From: Oikopleura dioica
Lineage: Eukaryota; Chordata; Appendicularia; Copelata; Oikopleuridae
DNA length: 64,000 nt
Direction: 5' to 3'
NCBI GenBank assembly: GCA_907165135.1
Contig: OU015566.1
Span: 12,880,157 to 12,944,156, forward strand
Shown here: in pieces, positions 10,001-20,600 of the stretch
How positions within the stretch are numbered: position 1 is the stretch's first letter
Layout: each line of letters begins with the position of its first letter
Position numbers and translations under genes: made by a program
The notes under the pieces: generated by a model
Seen by the model: only the letters and a program-made list of their open reading frames with translations
Databases searched by the model: none
Told to the model about the DNA's origin: nothing

Positions 10001-11147
10001 CTGCTGCTAATGACGAGTTCATGAACAATCTTCCAAGCCACGTGACAATGATCAAACTGCCAATCTCCGAAGCTGCCAATTTCGAAGCCCTGCGAAAACG
10101 AACCGAGAGCGTCTCTCTCCAAGCAATCAATCATCAGCTCTTGAAAAAAGTCGACCCTTACCAAGATTTCGGCGTCAGCGATCAGAAAAGCGCAAATCTC
10201 TGCATGGCTCAATCTGCTGCAATGCTACTGAAACACGCTTTCGAGGAGAAAATCGCGAAAGACGGCACTAGAAACATGACGACAAGGGAAGTGAGAATCG
10301 ACCGCATCATTTTTTCACTGACAATGGATTTGATACCGATCGGAATGAACGGCATCGATCCGAATTTGACGAAAGAAGGCGAGAATGTGCAACAATTAGA
10401 AATAATGAGAGTACTCAAGCGTTTGACACACGAGAGCTTCTTCGAACCAGAGGGGTGGAAAATGATAGCAAAGAAGCTTTATCTGAGCAAAAAGCACAAA
10501 GACCTTTTTGGAGAACCAATCGACGATCACAAACTCACCTACGAAAGAGGTACCAAATCTGAGCTCAGCACCCTGTGTAGAAAACCTGAGTCAGGGTTTG
10601 AAAGATCTGTAGTGAAAAGCCGCGACTTCCAACCCTGAGTCAAGTTTTCTACACAGGTTGCTGAGCCCTGAACTAATTTAAAAATCTTAAATCATTCAGT
10701 GTTGCTTCACGAAAACTTCAAATTTACTCGTCCACTGATTGTCACTGTTGCCCACTGGATTCCGTCAAGAAACAAAGTCTTCTTCTTCCAATCCGTTTTG
10801 GAGAAGATAGAAGACGAGAACTATGTTCTGGCGAATAATGCTTTTGTCAAAGGATCCGAGGAGATTCATATTCCGCTGAAAAGTCCTTACTATAATTGCG
10901 ATCGAAAATCGATGCGAAAAATGATTCAAAGGAATGGCTTCTAAGATACAGGCCTTGAATCTTCCTTGACAGAATTATTGACAAGCCAAAAAAAAAGACA
11001 GAAATCGAGCTTATACGAAGACAATAACATGAGAATCCACTTTGTCAACGAAAAAGAAAAGCCTCAAGATGGCAAGATTGACGTCCCTGAAATGGAACCT
11101 GAACGATACTACCTCATATCCGCTGCATTTTCACTTCAATTCGTTTA
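7023..11147 (+). CDS. Divergent protein-kinase-like gene, interrupted by a transposon
   Basis: Reading frames from 7023 give an N-terminal helical region (REWVKQFLKNPE) and, from 7234, WRYLKFHAEGKNIFGNLY. After a longer intron, an exon from about 8069 encodes kinase subdomains V-VI (IVEHLVNVEIF, DLWDILKEN). This exon is interrupted at 8327-9394 by a transposon; just beyond it come YYDRKPANIL and ICDFGLA, the catalytic loop and DFG motif. Catalytic Asp, Lys and Asn are kept but the His-Arg of HRD is replaced. From 9729 further exons continue with ILYNGIDENEREEYNKIM, then a ~200-residue domain (10021-10549) and HENFKFTRPLIVTVAHW (10700-10944), with a possible last exon at 10966-11147. I do not recognise the C-terminal part; a Cys in ANLCMAQSAAM and a later His loosely recall papain folds, which is speculation. 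Not every exon junction could be resolved, so this may be more than one gene or a dying one. Confidence 0.5.
8327..9394. mobile_element. 1,068-bp TIR/foldback transposon, Mutator-like
   Basis: Both ends read GGCAGCAACCGTTTTGCCCG inward and the terminal inverted repeats match for about 120 bases with few differences. The element is flanked by a perfect 9-bp direct repeat, GCGACAAAT (8318-8326 and 9395-9403), the target-site duplication. The termini consist of repeated CCGTTTTGCCC and CCGTTCTGCCC motifs. Inside, a second, diverged inverted repeat (about 8500-8710 against 8985-9180) flanks an AT-rich centre. No transposase was found. Nine-base duplications with long TIRs are typical of Mutator-like elements, so this is probably a non-autonomous member. 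Both arms show one similar translated segment (ETCSNLGP, TGGVVP), possibly a relic of coding sequence. Confidence 0.9.
10550..10699 (+). repeat. Hairpin-forming intron in the kinase-like gene
   Basis: A 150-bp GT-AG intron. Bases 10561-10600 are matched in inverted orientation by about 10632-10672, sharing GTGTAGAAAAC and CTGAGTCAGGGTT with a few mismatches. It looks like a short TIR element that now forms most of the intron. Confidence 0.7.
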
Positions 11148-12744
11148 ATTTTCCCAAAACTGAAAAATATATTCAAAGCACTTATAAAAACCATGACGCT
11201 TCTAGATCGAAATTCTAGTGGCAGTTGTTGCATAAGTACATTTAATTCATTCCTAATTCCAAGAAAAGACTGATGATTTTCTAGAGCTTCGTTTATTATT
11301 CGTCCTATGACAGTACTCCAAGTTAGTTCGTCCATCTGTTCCGCTCAGGTTAGTACTATCACAGTACAGTGTCTTCCCCTTGTCTTGGACTGTAGACGGT
11401 TTAATACGATGTCATTAACGCGCATATGCTGAATTGAGCGTATTGTGATCATTTGTCATTTATCGACTTCTGTTGGCTTTTGAGCCGCTGCTTACTATAT
11501 ATAATACATTGATAATGGTCGCACGCATATCGTTCGCTGCCTTTTTCGCCCTTCGCTTTTTGATCCTCCTTTTTTTCTGAAGAAAAATCGAACAAGAGAA
11601 ATGACATCTTCCATGAGGACAATTTGTCCTCCATGATTTCAATTCAGCGAAGATTACTAATTGATGTGAGTAAATTCTTAATGTTTCAGTTAATCGCTTC
11701 ATTTTTAAAACGATTTCGATTATATTTTAATTTATAAAAAAGAAGATTTTAGAAGATAGAATAGTCGAGAAAACTTTAGTGAAAGCTAATACGTAAAACA
11801 GCCGACGAAAATAGCTTTTTTTGGGTAACTCGAATCGGAGCCCGAAATCGTGAAAAATTAACGCGGCAGCGGCGTCAAGCTACCCTCATCGACAGCGCGT
11901 AACCATCTCTTATTCAACTCATATAGAGAAGTTGGACATCGCAGAATTGAATTATCTTAGAACAAAATACGCTTCAAAATGTGATCAATTTTTGATGGAT
12001 ACGACCATTTTAGGTGATCATAACAAAGAAAAAACTGAATATTCATATACAATAAGAATCTTTAAAAATCATCTAAATACAATATTAAACAATAAATTTT
12101 TTGCCTTTAACAGTTATTTTCAGGTGTTTTAAAGCGAAACTCAGCTCCCGATTCAGCCTGAAAATTGGTAAGTTTTTTCGTATTAAAAATTATTTATTAA
12201 TGAAAAAGCCGGCTTTTCTTAAAAACAAAACTTCTTTTCGGAAATTAGTGACGCCCTGTAACAAATTGGCAGCTTATATGTATGTGCTCCTTGTTGATTT
12301 TGAACTTGCCAATTGATTCTGAATTCATGCGCCAGTCGCGAAATGGGCAAATCTGACGTTGATTATTATCGATAAAAACGGCCGTATTTTTCACGCATGC
12401 AGAAATTGTACAATAAATCAATGTTAGTAATAATATATTCAAAGTATATTTAACACAACAGCTTTTTTGTTGATCGTTTTTTGAAAGCCCCTTTTTACCA
12501 CAAAAATCCTGAATGATACGTTTTCGTCTTGTCTCGTTTATTTTTTTAAACAATTGTTTCTAGTTTGTTATCTTTTTTTTGCTCAGCAACTGATAGATTT
12601 TATTCAGAGAGAATATGTTGGACTGTTTGAAGGCAAGGCGAAAAATGTTCAAAATAGTAGCTTAGAACAAAATCTGCTCTAGAACATAGAACATTAATCA
12701 TTTGTTTTTTCACTGATTAATGATTTGTAGCTCCGTGAAGTATT
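11148..12744. other. Long intergenic region upstream of PKG
   Basis: About 1.6 kb of AT-rich sequence without a supported gene. A short GC-richer island lies near 11820-11905. It should hold the PKG promoter and possibly an untranslated first exon, but I cannot point to one. Small reading frames on both strands look random. Confidence 0.5.
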
Positions 12745-15700
12745 ATGGCCATTTTCAATAAGAAACCGAAAAAGGAAGTGGCGCCGAGTACAGTCTCAAA
12801 CGTAAGTACACACTTGAATTATACAGATTATATACAGAATAATACAGTATTGGCTCGAACTCATCGCGCTCAGAATTATTCAAACAAAAAGTTGATTTGA
12901 CGTCATTTTGATGTCAGGAGTCCAAGAGAGCTGATGGCCCTTTCTCACGTGATAATTTCGTCAATTTTTGCAAAGCGTCAATTAAAAGTAACATCAATTT
13001 ATGGATTTAAATAATCAGATGACTAGTATTGGCCCTCCTAGTTTATTTAATTTTCGTGTTATGAAGCCCCGTCTCGATGGCGGAGGTGCGCTAAAAACAG
13101 CTTAGTCAGCGCAAAGCTACTTCAACCCTGAGACCATGTCTCAAAAAACTCAAAACTCAATCATCAGCACCAAGAGACAAAATGGGAGTGGAAATACGTA
13201 CGTCATTCAAAGAGTATTTTTGCGTGTCTAAACTTCAGTCTCAAACTTTTTTGTTATAGAGAAAGTCACGTGAGAAACGAAATTTTTTGGGGAGATGGTC
13301 GATGGTCGAGAATTTTATTGCACTTTTGAACCGACTTATAATTTCAATCCGAAATTTCAGGCAAACGCAAATGCAAACGAAGTAAACGAGTTGAAAGCTC
13401 AACTTTCCGAAGCTCAAAAACTTGCTACCCAATACAGGTAAATGAGTACAGTTATTCATTTCTTCAATGAATGTAGAACTGACTTGGAACAAGCGCAAGC
13501 ATGCTGCAGAAAGATGGAACTCGAGCTCGAGAGAGTGAAGCTCACTTCCTCCGTGAAAACGATGTCGCCATCTACAGCGGAACAGACATTCATGGCCAAG
13601 CTAGAAGAGCGAGACCGCGAAATTATCAAGCTCAGACAAGAAGTTGCCCAGATTACCGACAAGATCAACATGGTCATCGACACAAAAGATGCTCAAATCA
13701 GAGTAAGCCGGTCAAATTCCTCTCTATATTGACCACCCATTCTAGCGACTTCACGCCCTTGGTGGCACCGACAGCACAGTCCCCGCCTCCAACGATGACA
13801 AGAAAGCACGAAACCTCGCCATTTCCGCCGAAACCGAAAGCGGCGGCGTCTCCGTCCCCAAAATTGAAAAGTCCGAAGCCGAAAGAGAAACTATCAGAGT
13901 CGCTATTGCGGCAAATACCTTTATGAGAAGCCTCAATAAAGGTGTGTTTTCGGCGTCTATAACAGGATTAATAGGCTTACGCGTGTTTTTAAGCTCAAAA
14001 TGCGAAGATTACCGATGCAATGAGCAAAAAAGTCATTCCAGCCAAGCAAGAGATCATCACCGAAGGAACGACCGGTGATTGCATGTACATTATCGAGTCT
14101 GGAGAAGTCCAGGTCTTCAAGGTTTGTCAAAAAGCTCTCGAAATATTTGCAAAAAAAACTTCAAGCTTCCTGCAATTTTTTATAAAAAATCAAAATGAAA
14201 CTTAGAGAGCAATGTGCTGGCACGTTTTTAACTGCTTAGTAAGTCGAATGATTTTGATTCGGTCGCTTGAGCCTTGAATGTCTGACATGAACAATTTCAA
14301 TTGTTTTTGGCTGTTTACTAAATGTTATTCTGAGCATGAAATATCTACCGGTAGTAAACCAAAGAAAAAACATGTATTGCAAAAAAAATTCAACTCAATT
14401 TTCAGGGAACTGGTGGAAGCAAAAACCATGTTTGCGACCTTGGACCCAGAACACTTTTCGGCGAGTTGGCGATCCTTTACAACTGCAAACGAACTGCCAC
14501 GATTATCAGCAAGACCAGCGTCACCGTTTGGGTCATCGAGCGAGCGATCTTCCAGGCCGTCGTCAAGCAGGCGGGTCGAGAGGATGAGGAAGAACGATTC
14601 CGCTTCATTTCTTCTGTCAAGGATCTTTCTGATGTAAGAACACTTCTTTGTTGTTTGCTCTTTAGCCTTTTTTCTAGCTCCCCGAAGCAAAACTTCGAAG
14701 AATTTGCGATTGCCTCGACGAAGAAACCTACGAAAATGGAAGCTGTATCATTCGACAAGGCGCAAGAGGTGATCTCTTCTTCATGATCAAGAGCGGAAGC
14801 GTCAGAATTACAATCAACGAGGGCAAAGGTTTGCGTTAAAAAACATAACTCTGAATTACCATCATTTTTAGCTGAGAAAGAGGTCGCCAAGAAGGCCGTT
14901 GGCGAATACTTCGGAGAGCGAGCCCTCATTCAGGAGGATGTTCGATCGGCTAATGTGTATGCTGTTGGCAAGACTAGCTGCTTTACTTTAGGAGCGGATA
15001 TAAAAACGAGTTGTTTCGAAATTTCATGATTCTAGTGACTTATTCTTTCCTCTGATTCTGGAATTTCAATCTGAACTTTCCTGATCAATTCTATTCACCC
15101 TTTTTCACGAAGATCGTCGACGATTATAACATAAATTCAAAACAAAGAGATAATATGGAAGTTTTATACCCAAGAAAAGACCGAAACGCTTTTAACAGCC
15201 TCGTCGGTAAACTCGGCGATGCAAAGAGTACAACTAAAGTTGCGGTTGAAAGTGATGAGCCCACGAGAAAGGTGCACGATGCCTTGAAAACTTGCAGTTT
15301 CAACGACATGGAGGTCCTCCGACCGATTGGTGCTGGTGGTTTTGGTATTGTCAAGCTTGTCAAGGTTGGTTTATAAAGGCTGCCACTGATGCAAATGGAG
15401 TTTTTTAGATTAAAGGCATCGAAGACCGATCTTACGCGCTCAAATGTATCCAAAAGCAGCGTGTGGTTCAGTACAAGCAGCAGCGTCATATTTTGGACGA
15501 GAAGAATATTCTCATGTCTTTGGAGTCTCCCTTTATTGTTGGTCTTTACAGGACCTTCAAAGGTACTCTTCCTTGATTTCACACTCTTGTTCATTGTTTT
15601 TAGATCAAAAGTATGTTTATCTTCTTCTCGATGCTTACTTGGGTGGCGATCTCTGGGGCGTTCTTCACAACCAAGGACCATTCAACGATGCCATCGCTCG

Positions 15701-16505
15701 ATTCTACGTCGCCTGCGTCGTCGAGGGCTTCGGCTATCTTCACAAACGTGGCTACTGCTACAGAGATTTGAAGCCAGAGAATCTCATGGTCGACAACAAC
15801 GGCTACGTTAGAATCATCGATCTTGGTTTTGCCAAGAAAATTCAAGGCAAGCTTTGTTATTTGAACTCATTTTTGAACGTTTAGTTTAGCTGGACAGAAG
15901 ACTTACACCTTCTGTGGTACTCCTGAATACATCCCTCCAGAGATTGTCTCCAACTCCGGCCACACCATTGCTGCTGATTACTGGTCCCTTGGAATTCTTG
16001 TTTTTGAGCTCTTGTCTAAGAAGACTCCATTCGCCGGTAAGAAAACTTGAATCTTAGGCTTGTCTAAAATTTATTTAAGCGCGGGCGGATTTGGAAATTT
16101 ACGAAGGAATTATGAGAGGCATTCATAACGTTGCCTTCCCACAGCATAGAGTTACTCGAAAGGCTGAAAGCATGATCAAGGTCAGGATTACTTATTGAAA
16201 GTTGTTTTTGACCGATTTCTAGGCCCTGTGCAGGCAAGAACCCTCAGAGCGACTTGGATACCAAAAAGGTGGCGTCGATGATATCCGTAAACACCGATGG
16301 TTCCAGGTAAAATTGACGCAGCCTTATCTTCTTTGACCCTTCAATTTAGGGTTTCGATTGGGAAGGTCTTCAGCAAGAGAAGATCGAAGCTCCATTTATC
16401 CCCGCCATCAAGAATCCCTTCGACGTCCAAAACTTCGAGCCCATTCCTGACGAGGATTGGAACCGTGTGCCAGCTGACAACTCCGGATGGGACGCTGATT
16501 TTTAA
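12745..16505 (+). CDS. PRKG1: cGMP-dependent protein kinase (PKG I / foraging type)
   Basis: A serine/threonine kinase activated by cGMP. The ATG is at 12745. Domains in order: an N-terminal coiled coil/leucine zipper ([13 protein letters not shown] onward), an autoinhibitory ISAE segment, two cyclic-nucleotide-binding domains with signatures [16 protein letters not shown] and [15 protein letters not shown], then an AGC kinase domain with [28 protein letters not shown], the activation loop with TFCGTPEY, and the PKG-type C-terminal tail ending DNSGWDADF at 16505. The Mg-binding DFG is DLG here ([10 protein letters not shown]). Introns are mostly 40-60 nt, with longer ones after exon 1 (about 560 bp) and after 14121 (about 285 bp). 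The intron after FAKKIQ begins with GC, a GC-AG intron. The junction near 15010-15149 is my least certain join. Length is about 750 residues, normal for the family. Confidence 0.93.
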
Positions 16506-16590
16506 AGACCACTGTTATCTTTTAATTGTATTTGCTGCGCAGGGAGTTTTTATTATTTACTCTTATCTTCACAGTTGTACAGAACATTCC

Positions 16591-16596
16591 AATAAA
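16591..16596 (+). terminator. Polyadenylation signal AATAAA downstream of PKG
   Basis: A perfect AATAAA lies 86 bases after the PKG stop codon, in a plausible 3' untranslated position. Confidence 0.6.
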
Positions 16597-17620
16597 GTTA
16601 AACTTGTAAGGCATTTCTGAAATTATGAATATTTTGTAACGCTAAAATACTTAACCGCAAAATGACAACGCTTTTAATTTAAAAAGTGGTAAAAATCAAA
16701 CGATATCATTTTTTATAAAGACTCTTTATTAAAGAGTACCATTATCGAGGAAAATCAGATAAATTTTTAAATCATCAATTCTCACATTGATCATTGATAT
16801 TAAATGATGATGAAGAAGGTGTTTAAACCTTCCATCTAGCTGCAAATCATCAATTATGAAGCATTCAAGTGAATATAATCCGCCGAAAAGCTAAAGTTAA
16901 TCAAATAAGTGTTACTGAAAATGTTATTGTCTCTTTTATCATCAATTTTTGTTCCATCTTTGGCGCTTTATCGGACAAAAGGAAGGTTTTCAACCAAAAT
17001 TACTAGTAAATCTTACTCTATTTTGATAAGACATTGCTTGAACCTGTAAAGCTTTCGATGCTCTTATTCATCCGCAGTTCGGAGGACCAAACATTGACCC
17101 ACAAGGGTACAAACTCGAAGGAGAGTTCAATAATTTTCAAGTTTAGTAATTCACAAGTGACCTCTTTCTAAATTTCTATAATTATTTTCATCTGTACGAT
17201 ATGAATATCTCACCAGATCAAAATAACCAGAAATGGATCGTCTACAAAAGAAGTTTCACCTACCCAAGCGCTGCCTTGATGTACAATGGCTAAAAAGATA
17301 CTGAAATAAAAACGCATCTTTCTAATTTTCTGAGTCAGACGAGTCCAAGAAATCGCAAAGTTCACGGCCTAAACTCATCCCAAAATCGTTTACTGAATCA
17401 GTTCCGGCTAAGTCAACCTTTAGCGCTCAAGCAGGAAATAGGCGGCTTATTGAATTATATCAAAATGCAAGAGAGGTAACGTAATTTAGAAAATTTGTGG
17501 TTTATTAGAGCATCCGGAATGGCGCACTAAGTTAGTTTATGAAAATGTGAGCTGAATAATTGGCGGTAAATATCGTTTGTGATATAAAGGCGCGCTCGGT
17601 TGAGATTGCAGTAGAGCGTG
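16597..17620. other. Intergenic, AT-rich, no gene seen
   Basis: About 1 kb between PKG and the PLA2-like/vWA gene. Near 16715-16735 there is a short inverted repeat (ACTCTTTATTAAAGAGT). No reading frame on either strand has recognisable content. The 3' end presumably carries the promoter of the downstream gene. Confidence 0.5.
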
Positions 17621-20600
17621 ATGGCGATCCACGAGAGTGGCCGGTATGGGAAGTTTCTTTTCCTCGCAGGAACCGTGATCTATTTTGACAGGTATTGAAC
17701 AGAGAGGTTTATTGAAATCACGGCACAGGCTTGCTCATACTCTCGTCGGTAGCAGCACAGGAAGTAGACCCACCGCAACTGCTCGATGCGCGGTCTTTCC
17801 GGTCCAATGCGGACAGGATACAGGCCATTCTGCAGTTCCATGTAAGTAAACACCTTTGATTCTGGTCGCTCATTTTTAGCTCAATTTTGAATACGGCTTT
17901 GGCGCGTATTCCGCTGCCGATCTCCTCAATTATGGATGTTGGTGCGATTTGGACAACCCTCATCGCCATGGCAAACCGGTCGATGATGTGGACAAGCTGT
18001 GTCACAAGCACTTTCGGTGCCATCGTTGTGTTTCGATGGACTCAAACTACGCCTGTTCTCCTGATGTGCAGTACGAGCTGACGTTTGATACATCGACACA
18101 GTCTCATTACTGCGCTGCGTCAAATACTGACCCGTGCGAGATGGAGGCGTGCCTTTGTGACTTGGATCTTATCACGCAAATGGTGCAGGAAGCTCCAACT
18201 TACGATTCTTACCAGGTTCTTGACGGGTACAACTACCCTGTCTGTGAATCCCCTGATTCGCCATCATTCCCAGTCGACAGCTGTTGCGGCGAGTATCCAG
18301 AGCGATATCCTTTTTCTCAAGTTTCTGGAAAAGGCTGCTGCAACAACAAAGTCTACAATACAAACATGTTCCAGTGTTGCGATGGAATGGACATCGAGCC
18401 AATTGGAACTTGCTCCGTTGACCCATGTTTTCCGGATCCTTGTGCAAACGGAGTCTGTGTTCCCGTCAATACTGCGCGCAACTTCGACAACTTTCAGTGC
18501 AACTGCGAGACAGGCTGGACTGGTGAGCTCTGTGATCAGCCGACTTGTGATCACCTGGACTGTTCCAGCAACGGTGCTCCTTACTGGAATGGCGACGGAT
18601 GCATCTGTCACTGTGACGAAGGATTCACTGGCAGCAATTGCGAAGAAGGAGTGTGCGATGACTGGCCCTGCCTATTTGAAGGCGAGGCACAGTATCTTCC
18701 GGACGGCAGTTGCGGTTGCGTATGCCAAGATGGTTTTAGTGGCGACGTGTGTCAAATCACTCAGTGCACTTCAGATCCGTGTCAAAATGGAGGAAGCTGC
18801 TCACTCACGCAAGCTACGTATATGTGCACTTGCGTAGCACCTTTCGCGGGGGTGAATTGTGAGATAAGCCCCTGTGAGCCAAGTCCTTGTGAAAATGGGG
18901 GCGAATGCTCTTTGAATTCCAATGGATATGTCTGTACGTGCCCTGAAACGCATACTGGCGAACACTGCGAACAAGAAATCACAACTACGACTACAACCAC
19001 GACAACTACCACTACCACAACAACTACCACTACTACTACAATAACAACTACCACTACCACAACATCTACAACAACAACTACAACAACAACTACAACAACG
19101 ACAACAACAACGACAACAACAACAACTACAACAACAACTACGACAACAACTACAACAACAACCACTACAACTACCACGACAACAACAACTACAACAACAA
19201 CTACAACAACAACTACAACAACCACTACAACAACAACTACAACAACAACTACAACAACAACTACAACAACAACTACAACAACAACTACAACAACAACTAC
19301 AACAACAACTACAACAACAACTACAACAACAACTACAACAACTACCACTACAACTACAACCACTACAGCAACAACTACTACTTCTACCACAACAACGACA
19401 ACTACGACCTCCACAACAACTACAACAACGACGACTACAACTCCAAACCCATGCGATCCTAATCCATGTCTGAACTCAGGAATTCCGATTATAAACGGTG
19501 GAAGTTGTACCTGTATTTGTATGCCTGGATATGATGGAGATGTTTGCCAAATTACTCCATGCACTTCGAATCCCTGCTTTAACAATGGAACATGTAGTGT
19601 GGACGAGTCGACATATCTTTGTAGTTGTCCGCCTGGCTTCAGCGGCGAAGAATGCCAAGTCACGCCTTGTACTCCAGAGCCTTGTTTGAATAACGGTACA
19701 TGTGCTGTGGACGGATCGACGTATCAATGCAGCTGTCCGCCTGGCTTCAGCGGCGAAGAATGCCAAGTCACGCCTTGTACTCCAGAGCCTTGTTTGAATA
19801 ACGGTACATGTGCTGTGGACGGATCTACGTATCAATGCAGCTGTCCGCCTGGCTTCAGCGGCGAAGAATGCCAAGTCACGCCTTGTACTCCAGAACCTTG
19901 CTTGAATAACGGTACATGTACTGTGGACGGATCGGCGTATCAATGCAGCTGTCCGCCTGGCTTTAGCGGCGAAGAATGCCAAGTCACCCCTTGTACTCCA
20001 GAGCCTTGCTTGAATAGCGGCACATGTACTGTAGACGGATCTACGTATCAATGCAGCTGTCCGCCTGGCTTCAGCGGCGAAGAATGCCAAGTCACCCCTT
20101 GTACTCCAGAGCCTTGCTTGAATAACGGTACATGTACTGTAGACGGATCGACGTATCAATGCAGCTGTCCGCCTGGCTTTAGCGGCGAAGAATGCCAAGT
20201 CACCCCTTGTACTCCAGAGCCTTGCTTGAATAGCGGCACATGTACTGTAGACGGATCTACGTATCAATGCAGCTGTCCGCCTGGCTTCAGCGGCGAAGAA
20301 TGCCAAGTCACCCCTTGTACTCCAGAGCCTTGCTTGAATAACGGTACATGTACTGTAGACGGATCGACGTATCAATGCAGCTGTCCGCCTGGCTTTAGCG
20401 GCGAAGAATGCCAAGTCACCCCTTGTACTCCAGAGCCTTGCTTGAATAGCGGCACATGTACTGTAGACGGATCTACGTATCAATGCAGCTGTCCGCCTGG
20501 CTTCAGCGGCGAAGAATGCCAAGTCACCCCTTGTACTCCAGAGCCTTGCTTGAATAACGGTACATGTACTGTAGACGGATCGACGTATCAATGCAGCTGT

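Noticed and set aside
18782-19663. Minus-strand 293-codon frame rich in valine
   Set aside because: It is the antisense of the threonine-coding repeat (ACN reads as NGT/valine on the other strand) and has no start context or splice support.
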